Below are positions 39,352 to 49,687 of a stretch of 64,000 nucleotides of DNA, one piece after another (position 1 is the stretch's first letter; each line of letters starts with the position of its first letter). The position numbers were made by a program, and so were the translations under genes. Origin of the DNA: Yaniella halotolerans DSM 15476 (lineage in GTDB: Bacteria > Actinomycetota > Actinomycetes > Actinomycetales > Micrococcaceae); contig NZ_ATVQ01000004.1 in assembly GCF_000420805.1 (NCBI RefSeq), forward strand, positions 124,001 to 188,000, given 5' to 3'. The notes below the pieces were generated by a model, which saw only the letters and a list, made by a program, of their open reading frames with translations, did not search any database and was not told where the DNA came from.

Positions 39352-40329
39352 ATGCTCGAAGCGTTGACTGTCCTGGCTCCGATGTTCGTGATCTTCGGTG
39401 TTGGCTTTGGTGCAGGCTATAACCGCCGATTCCAACGGGCTGCCACAGGACTCAATGACTTTGTCTTTTCAATCGCCCTGCCGTGCTTTATCTACATCTC
39501 GATTGCAACCGCCGATCTACCAGAATCCTTCCCCGGGCATGTCTGGGTTCTTGCGCTTATTTTTCCTGCGTTCTTTTCAGTGCTGGTGTACTACGGCACA
39601 CGCTGGCTCACCCCACAGCACCGTACGCAGGCTGCGCCACTGTCGTTGAGTTCTTCCTACGGCAATGTTGGCTACTTCGGCATTCCGATGACAATCGCAC
39701 TGCTCGGTACTGAAGCTGCGGTGCCCGCCGCCATCGTCCACTTGTTACACAACTTGGTATTCCTCATTGGCTATCCTGTCATTCGAGGCAATCCCAACGA
39801 TGCAGCACAAAGCACCTCGGGGGCCGTTTCCAACTCAAGCACGTTGCGACGGATCGGGCAAGAAATTCTCACACGAGCGGTCTTGAGTCCCGTTACGATT
39901 TCTACATTGCTCGGCATCACGGTGGTCGCTTTGGCACTGCCCGTGCCCCAGGTCATCACCGGCAGTATCGAACTTCTGGGAGCCACTGCTATTCCACTCG
40001 CACTGTTTTCCGTCGGCATCGCTATGCATCCGGCTATCAAGAGTTTGCGCTCAGGTGGGCTCTCGCTGGGCCTCGTGCTGACAGGGATCGGGCTAAAGAA
40101 CATTCTTTTCCCGTTAGCTACCCTCGGGCTAGCCTGGATGTTTCAAGATGCGATGGGAACCAGATGGTTCGGTACCGTCATATTGATGGCCGCTATGCCT
40201 ATGTCGACTTCGGGGTATGTTCTTTCAGAACGTTATGATGTCTCAGGCGACCTGGCGGCAGCCGTGCTTGCGGGAACTACCATACTGTCCATTGTGACCG
40301 TGCCATTGCTAGCGGCCATGCTGCTCTAA
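39352..40329 (+). CDS. AEC-family (auxin-efflux-carrier-like) permease
   Basis: 325-residue membrane transporter with about ten helices in two repeats. VLAPMFVIFGVGFGAGYNRRF near 7-27 and SSSYGNVGYFGIPMTIALLG near 100-119 are typical of bacterial AEC carriers, which export or import small organic acids. ATAIPLALFSVGIAM near 210-224 is the equivalent region of the second half. The substrate is unknown. A GCGGAGAAGAGG site precedes the ATG. It converges on the LysR gene with an 8-bp gap. Confidence 0.87.
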   Translation: MLEALTVLAPMFVIFGVGFGAGYNRRFQRAATGLNDFVFSIALPCFIYISIATADLPESFPGHVWVLALIFPAFFSVLVYYGTRWLTPQHRTQAAPLSLSSSYGNVGYFGIPMTIALLGTEAAVPAAIVHLLHNLVFLIGYPVIRGNPNDAAQSTSGAVSNSSTLRRIGQEILTRAVLSPVTISTLLGITVVALALPVPQVITGSIELLGATAIPLALFSVGIAMHPAIKSLRSGGLSLGLVLTGIGLKNILFPLATLGLAWMFQDAMGTRWFGTVILMAAMPMSTSGYVLSERYDVSGDLAAAVLAGTTILSIVTVPLLAAMLL

Positions 40330-40337
40330 CTCAACAC

Positions 40338-41261
40338 CTATTGCGTAATGGTGGGAGCAGTTCCTGGCGTTTCCAACGTTGCTGCATCGGCGTAATCCTT
40401 GAGGGCTTGGTAGACCGTAGATACCGCAGGATTACGTAGTGATTCTTGACGCATGACCGCCCAGAAAGTGGCCGGATACCCGAACTCCTGGTCTAAGACC
40501 GGCACGAGTCTCGGATGATCAGCCGCTAGAAAATCAGGCAGCAGTCCGATACCTGCACCCTGCAGCGTAGAGCTCAGATGGGCATACACGTTGGTCGATG
40601 AAATGCCCGACCGCATTTGCGGTAATTTCGTCAAGGCGGCATCCAGGTCCTGGACGAGCAGGATCGCTTCGACATAATAATTCAGACGGTGTTGGCGCAA
40701 ATCGTCCAGTTTGGTCGGGCGTCCGTGCTGTGCCAAATATGCTTCGGTGGCGTATAACTTCAAACGGTACTCGAGCAGTGGTCGTTCCCACGCACGCGGC
40801 AGTTCTGGTTTCCCGACAACGATTTCTAAATCGAGCCCGGAGCGGTTCTGTCGTGCCCGTTGGGTTGAAGTAAACAATTCAATATCCAACGCCGGGTGAT
40901 CCCGTTGAACGTCTGCCAAGACCGGAGTCGCGATATGACTGGAAAAAGCTTCCGGAGCACCGATCCGCACGGTCCCGGACACGGCTGCTTCGGTCTCATG
41001 TGAAACAAGTTTGGCAAGCGATTCTTCGATCTCTTCGGCAATTTCGAAAACTTGTCGTCCCTCGGCCGTGATCTCCCAGCCAGACTGCGAGCGCAAAAGC
41101 AAACGATGGCCGGTTATTTTCTCGAGCGTCCCGATTCGTCGAGATACGGTGGCGTGGTTGATCCCAAGAGAATCAGCTGCCGCGGTAAAACGGCCCAGTC
41201 GAGCTACCGTCAGAAAGGTCATTAATGACGGCAAGTTGCTGTGCAATTCTTCCCAGTCCAT
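40338..41261 (-). CDS. LysR-family transcriptional regulator
   Basis: 307 residues. The N-terminal winged helix-turn-helix (about 10-70) contains LTVARLGRFTAAADSLGINHATVSRRIGTLEKITGHRLLLR. The remaining part is a periplasmic-binding-like effector domain, with VSGTVRIGAPEAF near 93-105. Its targets are unclear. It lies downstream of the alcohol dehydrogenase gene on the same strand and convergent with the AEC carrier; either may be regulated. Normal length. Confidence 0.9.
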   Translation of the reverse strand: MDWEELHSNLPSLMTFLTVARLGRFTAAADSLGINHATVSRRIGTLEKITGHRLLLRSQSGWEITAEGRQVFEIAEEIEESLAKLVSHETEAAVSGTVRIGAPEAFSSHIATPVLADVQRDHPALDIELFTSTQRARQNRSGLDLEIVVGKPELPRAWERPLLEYRLKLYATEAYLAQHGRPTKLDDLRQHRLNYYVEAILLVQDLDAALTKLPQMRSGISSTNVYAHLSSTLQGAGIGLLPDFLAADHPRLVPVLDQEFGYPATFWAVMRQESLRNPAVSTVYQALKDYADAATLETPGTAPTITQ

Positions 41262-41315
41262 GCTTTCGAGTGTACTTCACCAGGGCCACCGAGATACGTG
41301 GCGATGTTGACTTCG

Positions 41316-42434
41316 TTATTGCAAGGCTGGATTAATTTCGATAACGCCCCGACCGCGAATCTTCCGGTCATTCAGCGCTAGGTAGGCACGGTCGGTTTGG
41401 TCGAAGCTAAATCGATCTGTGATGAGCGTACCAAGCTCAATCTTTCCTTGTGCGGCCAACTCAATGACCGCCGGCATCGCCGTTGAGATCTTCGCCCCGT
41501 ATGATCCCAGAATCTGGACTTTGCGACGAACCACATGCGCAATCGCAGTATCCAACACGTGCCCTGGTGGTGCAATACCGGTGAGCACCACCCTGCCTCC
41601 GTCATCGACAAGCGACACCGCCTGGCCAACGGTGTGTTGGGTTCCCAATGCTTCAAAAACGACGTCTACGCCGTGACCCAGTGCAGTTGTAATGACGTTC
41701 AAGGGATCTTCTTGACTGCTGTTGATCACATCGGTAGCACCAAGCTCTCTGGCAAGGTCCAGCTTGGCGTCGTCGAGATCGATAACGAAAATCCGTGAAG
41801 CACCAGCAGCGGCCGCCAAATGCGTAATCGCCAGACCAATGCCTCCGGCGGCGACCACAGCTACTGTCTCACCGTGCGCCACTCGCCCAACCTGCACCAC
41901 AGATCCATAGGACGTGAACATACTGCACCCCAGAATTGCTGCGTCCTGCAGAGAGATTTCGTCAGGCAACCAGAACACAGCCGAGGCTGGAATAATAGCT
42001 TGACTGGCATGTCCCGCCATCGAATACATGGCAACATCCGTACCGTCTGAACGATGCACCCGTGTTGTGCCATCAAGCAACGTACCGTTGAGACGATTCC
42101 TGGTAAAAAACACTTCGCAGAGCTCTTCGAGACCTGCAGCGCAGTGACGACACGACCCACACGGCATAATGAACGCCGCCACCACTCGGTCCGCGGGCCG
42201 TACATGTTCGACATCTTCACCTACGTCAACGACGACGCCAGAGACTTCGTGACCGAGTACCGCAGGACGCGGAAAGTTCACTTCGCCTTTGATGACATGT
42301 AAATCGGTATGGCAGACACCGCATGCGGCGATATCGACGCGAACTTCACCAGCTTTGGGAGCTCCCAGCTGGAGTGTCTCGGGTCGGATGTGTTCCTCTG
42401 TCGATGCGAGGACTTGCGCTTGGATCTCCGACAT
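41316..42434 (-). CDS. Zinc-dependent alcohol dehydrogenase
   Basis: 372 residues from ATG 42434 (the frame is open to 42554, but the family N-terminus begins at MSEIQAQVL, with AAAGG upstream). The catalytic-zinc part ACGVCHTDLHV and the AVLGHEVSG segment are near 35-70. The structural-zinc Cys set CGSCRHCAAGLEELC near 92-106 is complete. AVVAAGGIGLAITHLAAAAG near 188-207 binds NAD(P). Its substrate may be an alcohol or formaldehyde adduct. It diverges from a thiolase gene. Confidence 0.9.
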   Translation of the reverse strand: MSEIQAQVLASTEEHIRPETLQLGAPKAGEVRVDIAACGVCHTDLHVIKGEVNFPRPAVLGHEVSGVVVDVGEDVEHVRPADRVVAAFIMPCGSCRHCAAGLEELCEVFFTRNRLNGTLLDGTTRVHRSDGTDVAMYSMAGHASQAIIPASAVFWLPDEISLQDAAILGCSMFTSYGSVVQVGRVAHGETVAVVAAGGIGLAITHLAAAAGASRIFVIDLDDAKLDLARELGATDVINSSQEDPLNVITTALGHGVDVVFEALGTQHTVGQAVSLVDDGGRVVLTGIAPPGHVLDTAIAHVVRRKVQILGSYGAKISTAMPAVIELAAQGKIELGTLITDRFSFDQTDRAYLALNDRKIRGRGVIEINPALQ

Positions 42435-42552
42435 GATGAGGCCTTTCGTCGCCGTAGGAATCCTATATGTCTCTTGGTGCATGTGAGTTAGGATACAGAT
42501 AACCACACTGTCTATCACATGCTGACTCAGCACAGAACCACGGAGGAACTGC

Positions 42553-43728
42553 ATGCCTGAACAAAAAATCGTTGTACTCGATGGTGCCCGAACACCTGTT
42601 GGAAGTTATGGCGGGGTGCTCTCATCTGTTGAGGCGTATAAACTTGGTGGCGCCGCGATCAAAGAATCGCTTGCCCGCACCGGAGTAGACGACAACAACA
42701 TCGACGACGTCATCATGGGCCAAGTTGGTCAGGTTGGACCGGATGCTTATAACGCTCGTCGAACTGTTCTCGAAGCCGGTCTACCGCAGAGCACTCCCGC
42801 ATTCAATGTGAACCGTCTCTGCGGTTCTGGACTACAGGCCGTATGGTCGGCTGCGCAGGAGTTGCATTGGGGTGGCGCTCGCTACGTGGTGGCCGGCGGT
42901 AATGAGTCGATGTCACGTATGCCCTTTTTGGATTTCAACGCGCGTGGCAATAAGCGTCTCGGTCATCGCACCGTTTTGGATGGCACCATCGCGCTGCTCA
43001 CCGACCCGTTCTCTAATGCGCATATGGGTGTCACTGCCGAAAATGTTGCCGCAAAATATGAGGTTTCTCGGCCTGAACAAGACGAGTTCGCTGCAGAATC
43101 ACAGCGTAGGGCAGCGTCGGCCGAGGCGCAGGCTGCTTTTGCAGAAGAAATTGTTGCTCTGGAAGTCGACCGGGTCGGCACCGTCGATACTGATGAACAT
43201 CCAAAACCTGATTCGACGGTCGAAAAACTAGCGGGCTTGCGCCCTGCGTTCCAGCAGGATGGCACGGTCACTGCCGGAAATGCTTCAGGGATCAATGATG
43301 GCGGTGCCGCAATGGTTCTTTCAACCGCTGAAGTGGCAGCAGCCCAGGGGCACAGCGTGCTGGGTTCATTAGAACACGTAACCAAGGCTGCAATGGATCC
43401 GAATCTTATGGGGTATGCACCCACACATGCGCTCAACATCATGTGGGAGGAAACCGGGCTGAGTCCAGCAGATATCGGTCATGTGGAACTGAACGAAGCG
43501 TTTGCCTCCCAGTCGCTTGCTGTCATTCGGGATGCAGGCTTATCGATGGAGCAAACTAACCCATATGGTGGCGCAATCGCTTTGGGCCACCCCATTGGTG
43601 CCACCGGTGCGGTGCTGACTCTGCGTGCGCTCTATGCGATGCGTCGGAACAACCACGAGTATGTCGTCGTCACTGCGTGCATCGGTGGCGGGCAGGCTCT
43701 TGCATTGTTGTTCAAGAACGCAGCCTAG
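42553..43728 (+). CDS. Thiolase (acetyl-CoA C-acetyltransferase)
   Basis: 391-residue thiolase. The nucleophilic Cys is in NRLCGSGLQAVWSA near residues 86-99. GHPIGATGAVLTLRALY near 345-361 contains the catalytic His, and TACIGGGQALALLF near 374-387 has the second Cys. NEAFASQ near 314-320 is also diagnostic. It joins or splits acetoacetyl-CoA or longer 3-ketoacyl-CoA. An ACGGAGGAA site precedes the ATG. A strong terminator follows. It diverges from the alcohol dehydrogenase gene. Confidence 0.94.
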   Translation: MPEQKIVVLDGARTPVGSYGGVLSSVEAYKLGGAAIKESLARTGVDDNNIDDVIMGQVGQVGPDAYNARRTVLEAGLPQSTPAFNVNRLCGSGLQAVWSAAQELHWGGARYVVAGGNESMSRMPFLDFNARGNKRLGHRTVLDGTIALLTDPFSNAHMGVTAENVAAKYEVSRPEQDEFAAESQRRAASAEAQAAFAEEIVALEVDRVGTVDTDEHPKPDSTVEKLAGLRPAFQQDGTVTAGNASGINDGGAAMVLSTAEVAAAQGHSVLGSLEHVTKAAMDPNLMGYAPTHALNIMWEETGLSPADIGHVELNEAFASQSLAVIRDAGLSMEQTNPYGGAIALGHPIGATGAVLTLRALYAMRRNNHEYVVVTACIGGGQALALLFKNAA

Positions 43729-43748
43729 TGCGTCCCCCCTTAACGTAC

Positions 43749-43778
43749 ACGAAGCCCAAGCAAACGCTTGGGCTTCGT
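43749..43778. terminator. Bidirectional terminator thiolase/sucD
   Basis: ACGAAGCCCAAGC (43749-43761) and GCTTGGGCTTCGT (43766-43778) pair perfectly over 13 bp with a 4-nt loop, between the convergent thiolase and sucD genes. T-tracts are short, but the stem is strong in both directions. Confidence 0.85.
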
Positions 43779-43806
43779 TACTATCTGATGAACTCAGATG
43801 CGAGAC

Positions 43807-44724
43807 TTAGAGATTCTTGAAGATCTCGCGCATCTTGTCAGCGGCCTCGGTTGGGGTTTGGCCAACCTGAACGCCTGCCGCTTCAAGAGCTTCTTTCTTC
43901 GCTGCAGCGGTTCCGGATGAACCGGAAACGATTGCCCCGGCGTGACCCATGGTCTTGCCTTCTGGCGCCGTGAATCCGGCAATGTAGCCAACCACTGGTT
44001 TGGAGACATTGTCTTTGATGTATTCGGCGGCTTTTTCTTCTGCGTCGCCGCCAATTTCACCGATCATGATGATGGCTTTGGTCTCTGGGTCCTGTTCGAA
44101 GGCTTCCAGCGCATCGATGTGGGTGGTGCCAATGACGGGGTCGCCACCGATACCGATAGCAGTCGAGATACCGATCTCGGACAGTTCGTGCATCATCTGG
44201 TAGGTCAAAGTACCCGACTTGGAAACCAGGCCGATTGGGCCAGTGCCGGTAATGGTAGCCGGTGTAATACCTGCCAATGCGACATCTGGTGTGATGATGC
44301 CTGGGCAGTTAGGACCAATGATGCGGGTCTTTGGTTTGCCGTCAGAACCAACATTGGCCTGTGAGGCAGCAAAGAACTCGGCGGTGTCCTGGACAGGGAT
44401 ACCTTCGGTGATGACTACGAGCAGACCGATTTCAGCTTCAATGGCTTCCATTGCAGCATCTTTTGCGAATTTCGGTGGCACGAACATGACCGAAACATCG
44501 GCGCCGGTTTCTTTCATGGCTTCTTCGACGGTGCCGTAGACGTTCAGTGAGACGTCTTTGCCATTGGCGTCAACGTGCTCGACGGTTTCGCCTGCGCGAC
44601 GTGCGTTGACGCCGCCAACAATGTTGGTGCCGGCTTTCAGCATCAGTGCGGTGTGTTTAGTTCCTTCGCCGCCGGTAATACCTTGGACGATGACCTTTGA
44701 ATCTTTATTGAGGAAGATCGACAT
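43807..44724 (-). CDS. sucD: Succinyl-CoA ligase alpha subunit
   Basis: 305-residue alpha subunit of the enzyme linking succinyl-CoA to nucleotide triphosphate formation. The N-terminal CoA-binding fold has [19 protein letters not shown] near 12-30. [17 protein letters not shown] and [22 protein letters not shown] follow; the latter holds the phosphohistidine (His near 260). Length is normal. It lies 18 bp after sucC, so they are one operon. Confidence 0.96.
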   Translation of the reverse strand: MSIFLNKDSKVIVQGITGGEGTKHTALMLKAGTNIVGGVNARRAGETVEHVDANGKDVSLNVYGTVEEAMKETGADVSVMFVPPKFAKDAAMEAIEAEIGLLVVITEGIPVQDTAEFFAASQANVGSDGKPKTRIIGPNCPGIITPDVALAGITPATITGTGPIGLVSKSGTLTYQMMHELSEIGISTAIGIGGDPVIGTTHIDALEAFEQDPETKAIIMIGEIGGDAEEKAAEYIKDNVSKPVVGYIAGFTAPEGKTMGHAGAIVSGSSGTAAAKKEALEAAGVQVGQTPTEAADKMREIFKNL

Positions 44725-44742
44725 TTCTTCTTTATCCCGTCC

Positions 44743-45906
44743 TTACTTGTTGGCCAACTCGGCGGCTTTGTCAGCGCCTTCGTCCATGGTGGCCGCAATG
44801 GTGACCAGCGGGTGGTTGGCTTCGGCCAGAATGGCGCGGCCTTCTTCCACCTTGTTTCCGTCCAGGCGTACAACCAGCTGTTTGGTTGCGGTATCGCCTA
44901 GGATTTCTAGCGCCTGCACAATACCGCGGGCAACCTGGTCACACGCGGTGATACCACCGAAGACATTTACGAATACAGAGTTGACCTGTTCGTCGCCCAG
45001 GATCACATCGAGGCCATCGGCCATGACCTGTGCGTCAGCGCCACCACCGATGTCCAGGAAGTTGGCTGGTTTGACGTTGCCGTGGTTTTCGCCAGCGTAT
45101 GCGACGACGTCCAGTGTGGACATAACCAGTCCGGCACCGTTACCAATTACACCAACGGAACCGTCGAGCTTCACGTAGTTGAGGCCTTTGGTTTCAGCTT
45201 TGGCTTCGAGTGGGTTTTCGGTGCGTTCGTCAACGAGGTCAGCGTGTGCTGGCTGACGGAAGTCGGCGTTGTCATCTACGGTCACTTTTCCGTCGAGTGC
45301 AATGAGTTTGCCTTCGCCGGTGAGGACTAGTGGGTTGACCTCAACGAGAGTGGCGTCTTCTTTTTCAAAGACTTCACCGAGTTTGACCAGCACATCAGCG
45401 ATATCGCTTTGCATGTCGTCAGCGAATTTAGCTTCTTTTGCAATCTGCTCTGCTACTTCGCGGTTCAGACCTGTGGTTGGCGAAACTGGAACGCGGGCCA
45501 GATCATCTGGACGCTCTTCTGCCAACTGCTCGATGTCCATACCGCCTTCTACCGATGCCATAGCAAGGTAGGTGCGGTTGGCGCGATCCAGCAGCATCGA
45601 GAAGTAGTACTCTTCTTTGATGTCAGCGCCAGCAGCGATCATCACCTGGTGGACGGTGTGACCTTTAATGTCCATGCCAAGAATTTCTTTGGCATACTCA
45701 TATGCTTCGTCGGCGTTCTTCGCTACTTTGACACCGCCGGCTTTACCGCGGCCGCCTACTTTAACTTGGGCTTTGACAACGGTAACGCCACCGAGTTTTT
45801 CAGCGGCTGCTTTGGCATCTTCCGGTGTTTCGGCAACGATCCCAGCCAGCACGGGTACCCCGTGTGCTTCAAAAAGATCGCGTGCCTGGTACTCATACAG
45901 GTCCAC
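44743..45906 (-). CDS. sucC: Succinyl-CoA ligase beta subunit
   Basis: 387-residue ATP-grasp subunit that binds nucleotide and succinate. [19 protein letters not shown] at the N-terminus, [17 protein letters not shown] near 44-60, VEVNPLVLT near 203-211, [18 protein letters not shown] near 249-266, and [16 protein letters not shown] near 311-326 are all present. It is the first gene of the sucCD operon, and pcrA lies about 160 bp upstream on the same strand. Confidence 0.96.
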   Translation of the reverse strand: MDLYEYQARDLFEAHGVPVLAGIVAETPEDAKAAAEKLGGVTVVKAQVKVGGRGKAGGVKVAKNADEAYEYAKEILGMDIKGHTVHQVMIAAGADIKEEYYFSMLLDRANRTYLAMASVEGGMDIEQLAEERPDDLARVPVSPTTGLNREVAEQIAKEAKFADDMQSDIADVLVKLGEVFEKEDATLVEVNPLVLTGEGKLIALDGKVTVDDNADFRQPAHADLVDERTENPLEAKAETKGLNYVKLDGSVGVIGNGAGLVMSTLDVVAYAGENHGNVKPANFLDIGGGADAQVMADGLDVILGDEQVNSVFVNVFGGITACDQVARGIVQALEILGDTATKQLVVRLDGNKVEEGRAILAEANHPLVTIAATMDEGADKAAELANK

Positions 45907-46067
45907 GGGTTTGCAGTCCTTTTACCTCGACAACTTATTGAACGACACTCCCGGAACAGATATCCCCGGGCGTCGGCGAGTTCGGCTTAACGCCACAAAA
46001 CTCCTAAGCCCTTACTGTAGTCCACTGGGAGGGGGTCCCCCGAACAATGACTACATATTGGCACGGT

Positions 46068-48554
46068 TTACGTCTTTTTCAGTGGTGCGTAGCGCAGCAA
46101 CAAGCGTTTTTCAGATTCAGCGAACTGTACAACAGCTACGGCTTTAGGGCCCTCGCCTTGGACTCCGGTTACCACGCCTGTGCCGAATGATTTATGTTCA
46201 ACGATGTCGCCTATGGCGACCGAAATGACTTCTTTATTTGGGTTCACCTGGGTACGAGGTGCTGGCTTCTTCACTCGGGCTGTCTCTTGGGCTTCGGTAA
46301 TACCCTCGGCTGCCGCCTTGCCGTAGTTCTTGCTTGCGGTCGAAGCACCCCAATGTGAGCCGCTGAAACGTTGCGCATCCCGGTAACGGAAGCCACGCAC
46401 TCCGGTGTCCTGTCCGAAGCCTCCGAAGCCACCGCCAAACCCTGAGGTTCCCGGTGCCCCTTTTCCTTCACGTTCCCAGTCAATAAGCTCTGCTGGAATC
46501 TCCGATAGGAACTGGCTGGCCGGATAGAACTGATGCTGTCCCCACATACTGCGCGACTCTGCGCGTGACACATAGAGCCGTTCGCGTGCTCTCGTCAGAC
46601 CGACATACGCCAGACGTCGTTCCTCGGCCAACTCCTTTTCATCCGCCATAGAACGGGCGTGTGGGAAAACGCCGTGTTCCATACCCGTGAGGAAGACGAC
46701 GGGGAATTCCAGGCCTTTGGCAGTATGCAAGGTCATCAGCGTGACCTCACCCATGTATTCTGCGAGCGCTTGGCCTTCTTCATCTGCGGCATCCGGCAGC
46801 TGATCAGCATCAGCAACCAGTGCGACCTGTTCCAAGAAGTCACCGAGGGTTCCGTCCGGATTAGCCTTATCAAACTCCCGTACAACACCGACTAGCTCGC
46901 CGAGGTTATCGGCTCGGGATTCATCTTGAAAATCCTTGGAGCTACGCAGTGCTTCCAGCATGCCGGTTTGTTCCAGCACGGCCTCAAGAATCGTAGCGAC
47001 CGATTCTGTTTCAGCAACTTGTTGTAGGTCGTCAATCAGCTGCGTAAATTTCTTGACCGCGTTCAAAGACCGCTTCGCCATGCCTCCAGGTGAATTTTCA
47101 GCATCACGCAACGCCCGCATAAAGGTGGATTGCGTCCGCGTCTGAAGAGCAGCGACAGTGCCTTCGGCTCGATCTCCGATACCGCGTTTTGGTTCGTTCA
47201 GGATACGCCTGAGGTTGACGTCGTCGTCCGGGTTGTCCAAAACGCGCAAGTAGCCCAGCGCATCTTTGATTTCTTTCCGGTCGTAGAACCGGGTACCACC
47301 AACCACACGATATGGAATGCCAGAGGCGATCAAACGTTCTTCAATGGAGCGAGACTGAGCATTGGTGCGGTAAAAGATCGCCATATCAGCTGGCCGATAG
47401 TCTTGATTGTCCATGAGGTCATCGATGGTGTCTGTGATCCACTGAGCTTCGCGTGATTCAGATTCTGCCGCGTAGCCAGTGATCTTTTCGCCATTACCCT
47501 CAGCGGTCCACAGGCGTTTGACCTCACGCGACGGGTTCTGTGCAATTACCGCGTTTGCTGCATCCAGAATGGTTTGAGTGGAACGATAGTTTTGTTCCAG
47601 CCGAATCACCGTGGCGTCCGGGTAATCGTGCTCAAAATCGACAATGTTGCGAATATCCGCACCACGGAAGGCATAAATCGACTGATCAGAGTCGCCCACT
47701 ACCGTCAATTGACCGCCTTCGGTTGCCACACCCTCCGGTTCTCCCGGAGCACCGGTCAGAAGCCGTACCAAGCGATATTGTGCATGGTTTGTATCCTGGT
47801 ACTCATCGACCAGAACGAATCGGAAACGACGTCGGTAGTTATCGAGAATCGCAGGGAACGCATCAAACATATGAACGACGTTGCCCAGCAGATCGTCGAA
47901 GTCCATGGCGTTGGCACCGCGTAGCCGGGAAGTATATTCCTTATAGATTTCTGCGACAGCCTGGTGCCACGGGTCAGCGGGAGCGGTTGACGCAAATTTC
48001 TCATCGTCGACGAGTTCGTTTTTCAACGAGGAAATCTTATTGCGTATAGCCCGTGGGGCGAAACGTTTTGGATCTAGGTCAGCGTCTTTGGCAATCTGGG
48101 TGATCAGGCGCAACGAATCAGACGCGTCATAAATCGAGAAGTTGGACTTTAGTCCAACGTGTTTAGCTTCGCGACGGAGAATGCGAACACACGAGGAGTG
48201 GAAAGTAGAGATCCACATCTTGGCTGCCTCCGGACCCACGAGCTCGCCGATCCGTTCCCGCATTTCGGCTGCAGCTTTATTCGTAAACGTAATCGCCAAA
48301 AATTCGTGTGCTCGCGCATCGCCCGTCGCCAATAAATGCCCAATCCGATGGGTCAGCACACGAGTTTTACCTGAACCAGCACCGGCGACAATGAGCAAGG
48401 GCCCACCACGATGCAAGACCGCTTCAGCTTGAGATTCATTCAAACCTGTCACCAAGCGCTCCGCCGACGCATTTGGCGCAGGCGCCAAATGTTCAGAACT
48501 GGCATCAACGGAAAATGCAGGGCGAAATTGGGGCAAAGAAGTCTGGTAGGCCAT
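46068..48554 (-). CDS. pcrA: ATP-dependent DNA helicase PcrA/UvrD
   Basis: 828-residue superfamily-1 3'-5' DNA helicase for repair and replication. Walker A VAGAGSGKTRVLTHRIGHLL is near 38-57, motif II LVDEYQDTNHAQYRLV near 251-266, and motif III VVGDSDQSIYAFRGAD near 287-302. The C-terminal motif TLHTAKGLEFPVVFLTGME and a final Tudor-like VGDIVEHKSFGTGVVTGV complete the protein. GGAG just before ATG 48554 fixes the start over the longer frame to 48644. The neighbouring sucC is the same as in mycobacteria. Confidence 0.96.
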   Translation of the reverse strand: MAYQTSLPQFRPAFSVDASSEHLAPAPNASAERLVTGLNESQAEAVLHRGGPLLIVAGAGSGKTRVLTHRIGHLLATGDARAHEFLAITFTNKAAAEMRERIGELVGPEAAKMWISTFHSSCVRILRREAKHVGLKSNFSIYDASDSLRLITQIAKDADLDPKRFAPRAIRNKISSLKNELVDDEKFASTAPADPWHQAVAEIYKEYTSRLRGANAMDFDDLLGNVVHMFDAFPAILDNYRRRFRFVLVDEYQDTNHAQYRLVRLLTGAPGEPEGVATEGGQLTVVGDSDQSIYAFRGADIRNIVDFEHDYPDATVIRLEQNYRSTQTILDAANAVIAQNPSREVKRLWTAEGNGEKITGYAAESESREAQWITDTIDDLMDNQDYRPADMAIFYRTNAQSRSIEERLIASGIPYRVVGGTRFYDRKEIKDALGYLRVLDNPDDDVNLRRILNEPKRGIGDRAEGTVAALQTRTQSTFMRALRDAENSPGGMAKRSLNAVKKFTQLIDDLQQVAETESVATILEAVLEQTGMLEALRSSKDFQDESRADNLGELVGVVREFDKANPDGTLGDFLEQVALVADADQLPDAADEEGQALAEYMGEVTLMTLHTAKGLEFPVVFLTGMEHGVFPHARSMADEKELAEERRLAYVGLTRARERLYVSRAESRSMWGQHQFYPASQFLSEIPAELIDWEREGKGAPGTSGFGGGFGGFGQDTGVRGFRYRDAQRFSGSHWGASTASKNYGKAAAEGITEAQETARVKKPAPRTQVNPNKEVISVAIGDIVEHKSFGTGVVTGVQGEGPKAVAVVQFAESEKRLLLRYAPLKKT

Positions 48555-48724
48555 AGGCTCCAAGTCTAGCCGGTCACGCTTCCAAAACTGGTCTGTGTTC
48601 GCCGGCTGTGGAGAAGCTCTGCAACACCGATCCGGTGAATTCAACTAAGATGAGTACCAGGTATTTCAGAACGACATGAGGTTCCCACGCCAAGTTTGGC
48701 ATCGAGATCTGCACCGGAGGATGA

Positions 48725-49402
48725 GTGGCAAGAAAGCGCCGAGCCAAAGACTACGAGGACCATCAATCGATTCGGCCCATGCCGAAGAAAAGAACAGATC
48801 GTCCACGTTTGACTGTTGCCCAGGCGAAGGAGGACATCCAACAAGCCGGTCGGCAAGAAGGCAGTCCGGGCATGTTAGTGCTCGCCGTCCTCGCAGTCAC
48901 GTTGTTCATCGGCTTTTATTACCACATTCTGGCGCTTCAAGGCATGCAGCAACTCACCGGTGGGACGCCTATGCTCGACCATCATGTTTCTGGTTTCACG
49001 ATCACAGACGTCGAACACCTTGCCGAACGCATGGATGACGACGCGTTGGGCCAGTACAACTGGGTGCACATCACCGCCGGTCGAATCTTTCCGGTCATGC
49101 TTGGCCTCAGCGTGATATCGGTGGGTTTGTGGACATTACGCACCAAACTCGCCAAATGGGGTGCTGTAGCGGCAGCTGTGATCTACGCCGGTTTGGAAAT
49201 CTGGGCCTCGATCACTAGAGAAGCTGTACTGCAAGACATAACCGAGGCAAATACTTCGCTTGCCTCTACACTGACCGTATTGCAATGGCTTGTCTTTGCT
49301 TTCCTGATCATCTGGATCGTAGCCATGCTGGTGCTGAAATTTATTGGTCGAAATAACCCTGGCCTTGCGACATCAATGGATCCAGAGCGCGAGATCCCCT
49401 AG
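48725..49402 (+). CDS. Four-helix membrane protein of unknown function
   Basis: 225 residues. A strongly basic, polar N-terminal tail (about 1-45) precedes four hydrophobic segments near 50-72, 120-137, 144-161 and 180-206. The first loop between helices (about 73-115) is acidic (DVEHLAERMDDDALGQ). No catalytic motif is seen and I do not recognise the family. A GTG with CACCGGAGG just upstream is the start; the ATG four bases earlier is in another frame. It stands alone upstream of tRNA-Arg. Confidence 0.7.
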   Translation: MARKRRAKDYEDHQSIRPMPKKRTDRPRLTVAQAKEDIQQAGRQEGSPGMLVLAVLAVTLFIGFYYHILALQGMQQLTGGTPMLDHHVSGFTITDVEHLAERMDDDALGQYNWVHITAGRIFPVMLGLSVISVGLWTLRTKLAKWGAVAAAVIYAGLEIWASITREAVLQDITEANTSLASTLTVLQWLVFAFLIIWIVAMLVLKFIGRNNPGLATSMDPEREIP

Positions 49403-49428
49403 GATAGCCTGTGGCCTTCAAGGCCCTC

Positions 49429-49502
49429 GCCTCCGTAGCTCAGTTGGATAGAGCATCCCTCTCCTAAAGGGAAGGTCGCACGTTCGAATCGTGTCGGGGG
49501 CA
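49429..49502 (+). tRNA. tRNA-Arg (CCU)
   Basis: GCCTCCG at the 5' end pairs with CGGGGGC (49495-49501). The anticodon stem ATCCCT and AGGGAA encloses CTCCTAA, giving anticodon CCU. T-loop CGTTCGAATCG is canonical. The 3' CCA is not fully encoded (CCG follows). The 3' half, starting at the anticodon, is duplicated about 1.26 kb downstream, so this gene looks like an integration site. Confidence 0.96.
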
Positions 49503-49504
49503 CC
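49463..49504 (+). repeat. Direct repeat copy 1 (tRNA-Arg 3' half)
   Basis: Starts at the anticodon CCT and ends at the tRNA 3' end CACC. It is the parental copy, a standard crossover target for tyrosine recombinases. Confidence 0.85.
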
Positions 49505-49687
49505 GCTCAACTAAGAGACATTCACGCATTCTTCTGCTGCCGGTCTTTTCTTAGCTCTCCCGAAACTACTCGGAGACAATTCAAGATGGCATGCAAGTTG
49601 CTTGACTGCCTTTTCCACATCTAGGCCACACAACAATCCAAGACCCCGGCACGTTAAAACCGAGGCCTCGCAAAAAGTTGGCAATTC